Source: Hyparrhenia diplandra
Lineage: Eukaryota; Streptophyta; Magnoliopsida; Poales; Poaceae
DNA length: 64,000 nucleotides
Assembly (NCBI GenBank): GCA_015847255.1
Contig: JADLZK010011198.1
Span: 62,001 to 126,000 of the forward strand
Reading direction: 5' to 3'
Of the stretch, positions 12,418 to 23,539 are shown in pieces. Within the stretch, counting starts at the first letter, position 1. Each line of letters begins with the position of its first letter. The notes under the pieces were generated by a model. It was given only the letters and a program-made list of their open reading frames with translations. It did not search any database and was not told the DNA's origin. The position numbers and the translations under genes were made by a program.

Positions 12418-15400
12418 TTATAGGTTGCGTGAGGTGGTCTTACGATAGTATTTGCGGAGGTTGTCGATGTTCCAAGTGTGGTCGGAGGTGTTACCCTCGC
12501 TATCGACGAGGCGAAAAGGCTCCCTGGCCTTCTTTGTTGCTCTTGCAATGAATGGGCCATCCCATTTTGCTTGTAGCTTTCCCACGGTGGAGGCGTTTGG
12601 CTTTCGCTTGAGGACTAGGTCTTCGTCTTCGATGTTCTTCTTGTGGACCTTGCTATCTCTCCATCTTTGTATGCGGGCCTGGTATTTGTGTATGTTGTCC
12701 ACGGCCTCTAGCCTTTGTGTGTTCCGGGGTTTCTTTGGCATAGTCTTCATCCTCCGCCATCTTTTGTTTTATGACGCGGAGGCTTTCCCGTTTCGCCTCC
12801 TGCGGGAGCATCGCCTCTTCGCCATACATGAGTTTGAATGGGGTGAAGCCGGTAGCTCGCGAAGCTGTAGTATTGTGAGACCAGATTACCCTTGGAAGCT
12901 CGTCAGCCCATTTTCCTTTGCGAAGGTTGAACAGGGTTTTTGATATTGCGGAGACTATTATTCCATTTGCTCTTTCGACTGCCCCGCTGGACTCCGGACG
13001 ATACACAGACGCGAAGGCTATCTTTGTGCCCATTTGGGTGCAGAATTCCCTGAACTTGTCGGAGTCAAATTGCTTGCCATTGTCGATTGTAATCATTCTG
13101 GGTACCCCAAATCTGCAGATTATGTTCTGCCAGTAGAATTTCTTGACCGCTTCTGATGTGATCTTCGCCAATGGTTTGGCTTCTATCCATCTGGTGAAGT
13201 ATTCGGACGGCCACTACTATGAATTTGTTTCCCCCTTGGGAGGTTGGTAGTGGACCGACAAGGTCTATTCCCTACCTTTGCAATGGCCAAGTCGGAGGTA
13301 TTAACCTGTGTTTTCTGCTGAGGGGCTTTTTTTGGTGTGGTGCGAATTTTGACAAGCTTCGCGGTCTTGGCGATTTGTCGTGCATCTTTGATGTGAGTAG
13401 GCCAAGTAGAACCCTTGTCGGATAGCTTTTCCGATAGTGCCCTTGGTCCGATGTGTGACCCGCAAATACCAAAGCATGTATTTCTCCGAGTAGATCTAAG
13501 CCTTCGCTTTGAGAAATGCATTTGAGCATTGGTTGGGCGACTCCTTTTTTGAATAGAGCGCCGTCGATCAAGGTGTAATTTCTTGCTCGTGCTACTGTTC
13601 TTGCGGCCTCCGCTTCCTCCTCCGGGTAACTAATATTGTTGAGGTTGTCAACTATTGCCTGTCTCCGTCTTCGCCTTCTACCAAAGCATGATTGTCTTAA
13701 AAGCTGTTTCAGCGCTTTACATTTGCCGGCTTGTATGCTATCTTTGTAAAATGTGTTTTGAGGCTTACGGAGGTTATTTGCCGCTGCTTTGGCCAATGCG
13801 TGCCGCCGTTATTCCGCTCCTCGGGATAAATTTGACTTTGAACCCTCGGAACCTTTCGCTCTAGTGCCCCGACCACCGCCGGGTAATTTACGGTTCTGGT
13901 TCTCTGGCCATGCATTCTTTTCTACTTGCCCCGCCACCAAGATTGAGTGCTGTTTCGACTTCAACTATCTTCGCTCCATAGGCTTTTGCCTTGGTGAGGC
14001 CTAGTATGAGCCCTCGTACTCGGCGGTGTTGTTTGTTTGTGAGCACTCCAGTCTTGTGGCGAAGTAGGACTTGATTCGAGGGAGGGTGACATTATGACGG
14101 CGGAGGCTCCGCCCGTGTCCGCCCCAGCTCCGCCCCGTATCTTGTCTATAGTTGCGAGTCTTGTTCTTGCTTTGTTTACGTTCGTGTGGTGTCCATTCGC
14201 CACAAAATCTGCAAGCACTTGGGATCGTATTGTGGATATGTGGACGAATGATATTTGAACTGCGCGAGCTCCGCAGCCCATTTTCTCGATTCTCGCCCGA
14301 AGTTTCCTTGTTTCTCAAGACCTCATGAGTGGTTGTGATGTTGGCACTATCACTTTATAGGAGTGGAAGTAATGCTTGAGTTTTCTCGGACACGGTCGGG
14401 AGGGCGTATACTATCTTTTCAATTTCTATGTAGTTGACCTTCGCTCTCGATAAGGCCTACGAAACATAGTAGGCGGTAGCTGAATAAGACGATTATCCTC
14501 GAGTTTCTCTTGTACCGCCACAGCGCTGATTGCATGATCGGAGGCTGCGAGATATAGGAGTAAAGGCTTTTCTTTGTCGGAACTGCTATCGCATCAACTG
14601 CTCTTGTAGGTACTCTTTGAGCTTGGCAAAGGCCTCCACCCGCTCTTTTCCCCCTGAACTCCGCCGCCTCCGCGTAGTGCTTGGAAGAACGGGAGGCTTT
14701 TCTCTGCCGACTTTTGAGATGAATCTGTTTAGGGCTGCACCCGCACGTGAGCTTTGTACTTCCTTCTTTGTCTTCGGTTCGCCATGTCTCTAATTGCTTT
14801 CGTTTTCTCTGGGTTGGCTTTTACCCCTTCGAGTCGACGATATAGCCAAGTACCTTCGCTTTGGTTACTCGAAAACACACTTTTAGGGGTTCGGTTTGAG
14901 CCCAGATTTTTAAGGTTGGCGAAAGGTCTCTTGTAGGTCCGAAATGTGGTCCTGCTCTTTTTTGCTCATGACTATGAGATCATCTACATACGCAATCATA
15001 TTTCGAGCAAGCGTCCCACGAGAACTTTGCCACGTCATCCTGGCGAAGGTGGCGCCCGGCATTCTTTAAGCCCTCGGCATTCGACGGCGAAGCAATATGT
15101 CCCAAACGGGTGGTGAAGCTTGTTTTCTCCTCATCTTCTTTTCTTAGCCGGTTGGTGGTATCCGGAATAGCAGTCCAAGAGTGAGAACCTTCGCAACTTT
15201 CTTTGCTTTATCGACGGAGGTGTCTATTCTTGGTAGGGGATAATTGTCCTTTTTAGTGGCTTTGTTGAGATCTGTGAAATCTATACACATCCTCATCTTG
15301 CCGGAGGTTTTCTTTGGTACCGGGACTACATTTGCCGGCCGGTCGGTGTACTTTGACCTCTCTAATGACTTTGGCATCGGCGACCTGACGGACCTCCGCC

Positions 15401-16342
15401 CGAGCCGCTAGTATTACGTCTTCGACATTTTTTGCTGCCGCCGCTTCTTGGTCTCATTTTTGGGTTGACGCCGAGGTTATGCTCAATGGTGTCCCTGTCA
15501 ACGCCCTTGAGGTCTGCCGCTGACCATGCGAAGATGTCTTTGTTTTTGATCGGGAGCTCCGCCTGTTCTTTTTCTTCTTCGCGGAGAGGTTGGCGCCTCG
15601 ATTCTTGTGTGATTAGGATCCTCATCTATCCTTATCTTCTTCACCTTCTCCCCCCCCTTCACACTTGTTTGCTCTCTTTTCATGTCTGGGTGGTTTAAGG
15701 TCTTCGACTTTTTGTTTGCACGGAGTTGACATTCCTGTGTGCCCCTGTATATGGCCTTTTCTATATTTTCGGCCTCCTTTTTGGCTTTCGTGCACGGCGG
15801 TGATGATCCCATGAAGGGGCTGGGATTTTCATGCACAAGTACCCCATGTGTATCAACGCGTTGAATTTGTTTGTGAATCCTCTGCGGAATATTGCATTGT
15901 ATGGCTAGTAGACATCGACGATGTCGAAGGTTATGTACTCCGTTCTTGCGCTTTCCGGATCTCCGAAAGAAACTGGGAGGGTTATTTTTCCTAGCGCTTG
16001 AACTTGTCTCCCGCCGAAGCCTATTAGGGGCGAATCTGAGGGTTGCAGCTGATTTCTGTTGAACTGCATTCTGTCAAAGGCATTGGCGAAGATGATGTCG
16101 GCGGAGCTTCCGCTGTCAATTAGAACTCTCTTCATCTCCCACGTTGCTATGTTTGTTTTAATCACCATTGCGTCCACGTGCGGATAGCTTTCCAACTTAA
16201 GGTCTGCTTCCGAGAAGGTGATGGGGACTTTGGACCACTCACCAAATTTGACCATTGGTCGAACGGCTACATTGTTAACCAAGCGGAGATGATCCCTTTT
16301 TGCCTTTTTTGTTTCAGTATTCCATCGATGAACCTCCGGCAA
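12418..16342 (-). pseudogene. E1 pol: protease, RT, RNase H, integrase
   Basis: Domains run in the Ty3/gypsy order on the minus strand. Protease is at 16342-15905 (VLIDSGSSADIIF, catalytic DSG). Reverse transcriptase starts near 15370 (VPKKTSGKMRMCIDF, DLNKATKKDNYPLPRID) and continues in broken frames to about 14400. RNase H is near 14318-13960 (TNNTAEYEG). The integrase N-terminal part is at 13796-13272, the core at 13171-12653 (MITIDNGKQFD, YRPESSGAVERANG, giving D and E of the DDE set), and the C-terminal part ends RKYYRKTTSRNL at 12418. Product: the polyprotein that copies and inserts the element. Several frameshifts, worst in RT, make it non-functional as read. Closest lineage is Tat, on protease wording and the antisense gene. 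Confidence 0.85.
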
Positions 16343-16414
16343 TAGGCATTATCATCCCAATGGTTGGTAGTGCGGTATGAGGATTGTACTAGTTCTCCTG
16401 GTTTGGCTCGTTTT

Positions 16415-18204
16415 TCATGGGAGCGCTGGATAGGGACCTGGCGGAGGTGGTGGCAGGTGTGTGTTGGAAGCTTGGCTGATGGGCTGCCTGCTTAGTTGTT
16501 GGGGTTGTCCTGTTTCAACATAGGTTAGATGTTGCCTAGGGTTGGGGTAGGACATGCTGAATTCGGATGAGTAGTTTGGTGTTGGTGGTGGAGGCGAAGG
16601 TCTCCATCTTTGGTAGGAAATTTGGGTAATACGCACTTGCGATTGTGGAAGGGTGTACTTGGTTTGATGTAAGGGATGGGTAGATGGGGCAGTATTGTTG
16701 GTGCTGGCTCTGGGCTGGCGGAGGCTCTGGGCGTGGGTATGTATAGGCGCTGTTGACTTCCCTTGTTGGTTGTAATGGGTGGGTGGGTAGGGGTGATTTG
16801 TTCGCTCCCTTGTGCGCTTTGTCTCTTTCCTGGCCGGATTACCGGGCAATCTCTTGTATAATGCCTTTTTTTTCGCCATGTAAAGCCTGCAATTGCTTTC
16901 TCGGCTTTGTTCTAGCTCTTCGTGGCCCTTTTTCCCCGGTACGGTTTCGATTATTGGGTGGTCTTGCACCCCGAGGATTTTTTGCCGAGGCGGTCTCCGC
17001 CGCCCGGTCTAGGGCCAATACGTGCTGCCCTTGGCTCGCTTATGCGGAGGTTGTGAAGGTTGCGGAGGTTCCGTCTGCATTGATTTCTTTTGTTTCCTTT
17101 AGGTTGTTGCCTATCTTGGTTCCGCTCTTCCGGTCTTTTTACGGAAGTCGTCATCTGAGCGGATCAAGTTTCAAAAATTTTCCTGAGCTCCTGCATAGTC
17201 TTTGGGTTGTTTCTTGCCAATTCACCGGCGAACGGCCCCATGCGGAGGCCTCTGATGGCCGCGTCTATTGGTACCTGATCCGGGACGTCCGGAGCCCTCG
17301 CCTTGAGTTGTAGGAATCTTTGGAAGTATTCTTTCAATGGCTCATTATGACTTTGCTTGCACTCGAACAGATCCATGGAGGTAAGTGACTTGACTACGAG
17401 TCCTTTGAAGTTCTTCATTATTTTGTCGCAGAGGTTTTCCCAAGAGTATATGGTTAGGGCTTGAGCATGGAATACCAGGCTAGAGCATCGCTTTCGCCCG
17501 GCTATGATAAAGGTTTTCGCTAGCATGGCATCATTGCCTCCGCCGATGCCACCGCCGCTTCATAACTCATTATGAATTGATGTGGGTCTGTCCTTCCATT
17601 GAACCTTGGGAGTTTGGGTGGGCTTGTATCCGGCTGCTGGCCACGGTGTCCTCTGTATTCCTTCCGATAAGGGAGACTTGGAGTCGAAGGACCTCCGTTC
17701 GTCGAGGACGTTGTGGACAACCAGTGGGTTGGGCGTGACTTCGGTTTACAAATCATTCTTTGCATGGCTAGATATTGGTATGGATGGGATAATCGAGGGG
17801 TGGTTGGGTTGGCGGTGTTCGGCCGATAACTTGCATGCTCAGTATCTCGCCGCGGGAGCGCTATTTGCGCCTGATCTCCGCTGCCTGGGCTGAGGCCTGC
17901 TGTGCCTTGACGATTTCAGCATAAGCGGCCGCGGTCTGATTTCTTTCCTGTTGCAATCTATGAAGGGTGGCTTGTAATTGCTGTATTTCTGGGGGGGAAG
18001 GAAGCTCCCGCCACGAGGGCGTTACCGGCTTGGGCGGTTGGCTCTTCTTCCAGCCAACGGTTTCCTCACCTTCGCGCTCCTCGTCCCGAGGGGGCCTCGA
18101 TTTTCCGTTGCGTAGGTGCTTCTCGTCTTTGCGCTTCGGTCCGAGCAGTTTTTCGCGGGGGCCTTAGACTTGGTAGCGGCTGTCTTTCTCTTACGTGGAG
18201 CCAT
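16415..18204 (-). pseudogene. E1 gag
   Basis: The start is taken at the ATG at 18204 (MAPRKRKTAATKSKAPAK), 18 bases inside the primer binding site, with a basic N-terminus. The Retrotrans_gag core is at 17526-17164 (YSWENLCDKIMKNFKG, LFECKQSHNEPLKEYFQRF, AIRGLRMGPFAGEL). The preceding segment 17765-17520 ends FNGRTDPHQFIMSYEAAVAS. A Pro/Gln-rich C-terminal part (16969-16415) leads to protease. Gag forms the particle that packages element RNA. At least three frame changes and stops separate the pieces. Confidence 0.8.
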
Positions 18205-18221
18205 GATTTTCAATCTTCGGC

Positions 18222-18239
18222 CCCACGGTGGGGCGCCAA
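18222..18239 (-). other. E1 primer binding site
   Basis: On the minus strand the 5' LTR end (CAACA) is followed by TTGGCGCCCCACCGTGGG. The TGGCGCC core is the usual start of plant gypsy primer sites and is often attributed to tRNA-Asp. The exact tRNA needs a match against tRNA 3' ends. Confidence 0.65.
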
Positions 18240-18725
18240 TGTTGAATCCGTATCCTCAACACGGTGACGGGGTCTCCGCCTAGGCGAAGCTCTAGGGGAG
18301 AATTAGGTAGAAGGGAATTCAGGTGAGAAGGGACTCAGTAATAAATGACCATAATTTGAATTCATTAACCACCTATAAGGGGATGACACCCCTTATTTAT
18401 AGTTTACAATTGCTGGGAATGCGGGATTACAGATTTGCCCCTCCAATATTCCTAGCATATTCCCTCACTTTCGGCCCGACAAGGCTAGGGACTTTCAGCG
18501 TACTTTTCCTCCTCGCACCGCCTTCTCCCGATGGGTCCTCGGCCTGGCCCTGCTTGAGCCCAATCACCCGGACCTCCGCCTACTCTTTCCGTGAGATGGA
18601 GAAGGAGTCCGAGGAACAAGCCATCTCCGCCTTCGTGGGCCGAGGCCGGGTCGCTCGCGGAGGTGGCGACCTCGCGTTAGCTTAGCCGCTGTATGAGGGA
18701 CCTTCGCCGACTGGTAGGCGGAGGT
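18240..18725 (-). repeat. E1 5' LTR, first segment
   Basis: This is homologous to 6152-6640 of the 3' LTR. It is cut after GGCGGAGGT by insertion of E2 and resumes at 30171. It differs from the 3' LTR mainly by small indels. Confidence 0.88.
18721..18725 (+). repeat. E2 target-site duplication, left copy (GAGGT)
   Basis: GAGGT directly precedes the E2 start TGTAACACC and is repeated at 30166-30170 directly after its end. The intact E1 3' LTR has a single GAGGT at this point (GGCGGAGGTCCTCCG), which proves the insertion. Confidence 0.92.
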
Positions 18726-20943
18726 TGTAACACCCCGATTTTTTGACCCTTTTTAAAATTCGCTAAAAATTTGAACTTTTTCGATAATCGTGTTTTTAAC
18801 CCAAAGACCTTGGTAGTTTCTATTTATCTTGACCTCCTAAAAATATTTTCGGAGTTTTTGGTAAAAACCTAAAGTCGAGTTACATTAATAAAAGAAAAGA
18901 GGAATAAGAAAAGTAAGAGAGAAAGAAAAGAAAAGGGAAAAGAGAAGAAGAAGAAAGGAGAAGAGTGAAACCAGCCCGGCCCATTCCCTCTCTCCCTCCT
19001 CCCATCCTCCTTCCCTTCCCGCGTGGGCGGCCCACCCCAGCCTTACAGCCGCACGGCCCACCTCTCTTCTCTCCTCTCTATCACCAACGGCGGGACCCGC
19101 TCCTTCTTCCTCCCCGACGGTCGCCGTGCCGACGACGACCACACGGCCCGCGGGCCCCCGGCCACCGCCCGCCGTACCACCGCCCGGAGAGAGAAGACCA
19201 GGAGCGGTGGAGCACGGGCACTTACCACGACGGACAAGCGCGAGCGGTCGCCGGCATCACGCCCGGCGCCTGGCGCCGGGCGGCGACCGCCTGGCGGGCC
19301 ACTCCGCCTGGGCGAGCCTCCCACAGACCATAAAGATGAGCATCGGCGGCCGCACACAAAGAACGCGAGACGCGGCTCCGACCAAACGACGGCGAGCTGT
19401 CCTCGTAGCGCGCTTGCGGCGATGGGGACGGAGGCTCGCCGATCGATGGCGCCCGCCGTGATGTGACCGCACGCCGCCAAGCTTCGCCGGAGCACTTTTA
19501 ACTCGCAAACGGCGATCGGCCAAAGCGGCAAGCCCACGCTGGCACCTTGACCCTCGGTAGGAAAATATCGGGGGACCGAAAAAAATCGCCGGGGACGCCG
19601 CGGCGGCGAGGCTATAAATAGCGTCGGGGCTCCCCCATTCCACCTCGCCCGAAAGCACCGAGAGCTCCATCGGGAGCTAGAACACACCGTGCTTTCGCGC
19701 CTCAATCCCTCTCCCTCCTTCTCCATTCCGGCTCTAGACGGATTTCCCCAAACCCGATTTCCCGCCGCCGAGAGCTGAGGTTCAAGAGCCGACGATTGAT
19801 CGCCGGGGCGGAGCAATGGCAGTCCATCGGAGTCGCCTAACCCCTCCTCTACTCTTTTCCCATCTTATTAGCCCCTGTTGTGCGGTAACGGCGGACCGGA
19901 GAGCCGCCGCCGCCGACGACCGCCCACACGACGCCGCTGAGGCGTGGAGCTCAGATCGCCGGACCCACCATCGAAGTCGGGGCAGCGAGAGTCCGGCGAC
20001 CGCTGGGCGAAGCTCGTGGCCGGAAGGCCTTCCGGCCAAACGCCGGGCGGAGCGCGCCCGTCGGGCACGACGGACGCCGCGCCCGACTCCGTCGACCCCG
20101 TGAGCGGCATCGATCGGGAGCCAACCCGGAGCCGCCGCGTGTCATCCCTGGCCACGCCGTTCCTCCCTCTCCCCACGGCACGTGGGCAGGCCGGGCCGGG
20201 CTGGTCGCACCCCCGAGGGCCGCAGTGGAGAGAAACAGAGTGTTGCTAGGTCTACGAGAGATTGTGTACCCCTTATGCTATAAGTACCAACCGCACCTCG
20301 GAAAATTTCGGGAAAAATATGTAAAATAAACTAGATCATGTGGAGATAATTGTCATGATTTTCATTATATTTTTACATTAATAAAATAATGACATAAAAA
20401 TCCCACCATGTTTATTAACTCGAATTAAACTTCGGAAAATCATAACTTCCAAACCGTAACTCCTAATTGGGTCAAACCCATACATTAGTTTCCTAAATTC
20501 GAGCTTTATCCATTGCTACTGGGTTTTATATATTATCACATGATTCATTTTGTCGCTATTCAATTGCCCTATTAATTTTGTGTAATCACCGCCAGACGCT
20601 GAGAGTAGCCGATTTAAGACCTCAACCGGGAACTAGGCGATCCCTAACTATGATGTTGATACTAGAGTTTCGACCTACGCCAAGTATGCTTGTGGGTGGT
20701 AGGCTAGGACCACTAGAAGCTGAGCGAGACTCGATAAATAAAGTGCCCACAAAGACCCCACGCTTACCCAATGTTGTGTACTACTAAGATCTGTGACCTT
20801 TGGGCCACTAATGTAAGACCTATTAATCCTATCAATAAAGCTTCGCACCTTTTTAAACAAATGCGTGTCCACTCTTGTTTTTATCAACGTATTAGCTGTA
20901 CTAATACATAAGGTTAAGGACCCATTAAAGTGGGGGCTCGACA
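18726..20943 (+). repeat. E2 5' LTR (internally shortened)
   Basis: This LTR is 2218 bp and ends GGGCTCGACA. It carries an A/G-rich tract near 18885-18970, a TATA box (TATAAATA, 19613-19620) in a GC-rich setting, and a long GC-rich part open in many frames but without a recognisable protein. Compared with the 3' LTR it lacks about 1.07 kb after GGCGATCCC near 20643. Confidence 0.88.
19613..19620 (+). promoter_or_regulatory. E2 LTR TATA box
   Basis: TATAAATA in GAGGCTATAAATAGC is conserved in the 3' LTR at 27760-27767. It is placed to start element transcription in the plus direction. Confidence 0.6.
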
Positions 20944-20946
20944 GAG

Positions 20947-20958
20947 TGGTATCGAGCC
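20947..20958 (+). other. E2 primer binding site
   Basis: TGGTATCGAGCC follows the LTR end by three bases and resembles the initiator tRNA-Met primer site TGGTATCAGAGC used by many plant elements, with small changes. Confidence 0.75.
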
Positions 20959-21080
20959 GAGCTTGACCGTAGGATGAAACTCTAGGTCCCGATGCTCAAC
21001 AAAAGATAACCACACACCCGATTGTTCTCATACTTTCATATGCAAAAATAATTCTAACTTGTGGAAGTGTTTTTGCAAAG

Positions 21081-21941
21081 ATGGAAGGCCCTATTGATAA
21101 TGATCAGGAACAATCAAACCGCATTGCCGAGGATGGATTTCCCCGTCTCTTATGGGAGACACTCCAGCGGCCGGGATACACCAAGCCTCCCCAAGATTAC
21201 TTCATACAATATGAGGATGCGGGAGTGCGAAAGTGTGAAGTGCGAATGCACATAAAAGAACATCCCGACTTCTCCGCAGTTCATGCGAGATGGTACACCA
21301 TGAGTGGTCAAAGGCCATGGGACACCACCCAAAAGGTGGCACGGCAGGCGTTTGGAAATCTTGCGGCATCTTCGAGGTAGACATAGAATACACACCGTGA
21401 AGTATCTACCCTGCACGGGACCAAACTACCCCATTATTCAGGCGCAACAAGGTACGTGAGTTGATGAAGATCGACAGGGAGTATTGAGTCTTCGCAAGGT
21501 GTTCACCGTCAAGTACCTACACCACTGACACCTTGTGTGAAGATCAGCAACAAAGAGATTCAAGCCCGGCAGAGTCATTTTTCGAGAGAAACAAGCCAAG
21601 GCCGACAAGATGACCATGGAGGCACACAAGATCGCTAGAGAACCGGAATGGTGCGCACGGGGAGTTGAGGAAGACCCAAAGAAGAATTGTATGACCTGAA
21701 GCGAAGCAAGAGGACTTACATCAGGAGAAGAATTTCAGCAAATGCCGCTAGTGAAGTGCCAGCCTATGACCCCAACAAATTTTCATTATGGCCTCAATGG
21801 ATACGCATCGAAGGAGTCTATGATCGATTCAAACAGCTTGAAAACTGGAGGAGTTCGTTGCGCATAACTTCCAACAGAAGAGGGACCGTCCCTGCCCATG
21901 ACAAGGGTACCTTTGTGCCAAAGACAACTGTCAGCTTATGA
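21081..21941 (+). pseudogene. E2 extra reading frame upstream of gag
   Basis: The first part reads MEGPIDNDQEQSNRIAEDGF and continues with LLWETLQRPGYTKPPQDYF and VRMHIKEHPDF to 21380; related frames carry on with VDIEYTPVKYLP and, at 21687-21941, YDLKRSKRTYIRRRISANAA. It sits between the primer site and gag. I recognise it as a reading often seen in long grass chromoviruses upstream of gag but know no function for it. Frameshifts separate the pieces. Confidence 0.45.
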
Positions 21942-22279
21942 GCAAAGATGGAACCTCCGAAAGCTACAGTTTGTAAAATAAATAAGTAGCTGTAGCAAGC
22001 AGTCGCCTTTAAGGCAGAATGAGCGTAGTATCAATGTCTGTCGTTTGGATGTGAGTTTCAGTAGCATCTAAATGGTTATTATGTATGATGCGCATGTGTC
22101 ATGTGTAAGAACTATGAGGATGTGTTGAATAATTGATGTTTTTAATAAATTGCATTGAGTTTTGCCATCTTGATCTGCGAACACCATCTTACTCGCATTG
22201 CTATCACAAGAAATGATGGAAAAAGAAGGTCTAGCGTGATCCGCTGAACGCCGCAAAAGAGCCGAGGCCATGGACCACA

Positions 22280-22944
22280 ATGGGAGAGGCGAGGAACCTC
22301 CAAGAAATCGGGCGGAATAGGGGCGGGCAACCTAGAAACAATAGGGGCAACGAAGAAAGACCAATAGTAAGAGGAAGTCAATCGGGAGAAAATGAACACC
22401 CACCACCACCTCCACCCAACCTAGTAGAAGTGATGGACCTACGCACACAATTATTAGAGAGACTTGCCGGAAGAAGAGACCCCGAGAACGGAAGATTAGG
22501 GGCATTTATGATTACGCCCACCCACCTTCGAGGATGTTGGGGACGCATCCTTTGTCCGCGGATGACCGGATACGCCTCATCACCAAGAAGTTGGATGCGG
22601 TTGGAGCAACCCCAGCAGAAAAGAGTCATACTAACCACTCCATCAACTTGCCGGAGCCGCAAGTGAATGGTGGGACAACTATCGAGGCAAGCCTCGTAAG
22701 ATCCGGGAGCTATTACTTGGGACGAAGTTCAGAAGAATTCCGTCGCTACCACATTCCCGAGGGATCATACGTAGTAAAGCGGAGGAATTTTGCAACATCC
22801 AAGCCAGGCGCCATGATCGCCCCACAAGACATCCGTAAATTCATGAAGCTTGCGCTACGCACGCCGAGTGAGGTAAATAAGGATAAAAAAGAAAATGGAG
22901 TGCTTTGCGAGAGGACTCAATGCTACCCTCGAGGGAACAAATAG
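22280..22944 (+). pseudogene. E2 gag
   Basis: The N-terminal part starts MGEARNLQEIGRNRGGQPRN and includes a Pro run and VEVMDLRTQLLERLAGRRD. Shifted frames then give DDWIRLITKKLDAVGATPAEK-like and EFRRYHIPEGS sequence, characteristic of the Retrotrans_gag core, and RKFMKLALRTPSEVNKDKKE. Several single-base frame changes break it. A zinc knuckle is expected downstream (22945-23400) but I could not read one. Confidence 0.75.
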
Positions 22945-23539
22945 CAGGACACGAGTACACCAGCCTTCAATACAATGATGAACAAGACCATAATCATAGA
23001 AGAAGAAAAGATGAGGACCGAACGTGAGAGGAAGCGCAAGATGATAGCGGCAGAGAACGCCTCCCCGACAGATTTCAACGAGCCCGACCGTGCACTGTAA
23101 CACACCCCCAAGACTCCCACCCACTACGCAGTTCGAAAGTACCGTGAAGTCAACAAACCCTGTGCCAAGAATAAAGAACTACCGCACCAACCCTAACTTA
23201 CCCAACAACAGCCCCGTCAAGAACAACAACTTTCCGAATAAAGAATACAAAGAATAAAGAACTTTGACAAGGGCGTAAATGACCTAGGACAGAGACCCGT
23301 TATGGATGCCGCCAACCCGCATTAATCGCCGCAGCTTTGCCCAAATCGAACCTTAATAATGCCCCCCTCGGTTGCAGAATGAACAGACCGCCGCTTGGAA
23401 TAAATCGCAATACCTCTCAAAACTTTGGCGCACCCGGGAGGACGCCTCGAAGCTTTGGTCAAGGCGAGTAAATCATGTGAATGCGTAAGACGCATGCGAC
23501 AAAGATCGATGCCGTACGGTGAGTTTATAGCAAACTCTA

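Noticed and set aside
18990..20250. Long open frames in the E2 5' LTR (for example minus 19043-19816)
   Set aside because: They lie wholly inside the LTR, do not align in frame with the 3' LTR copy, and have no domain. They are composition effects.
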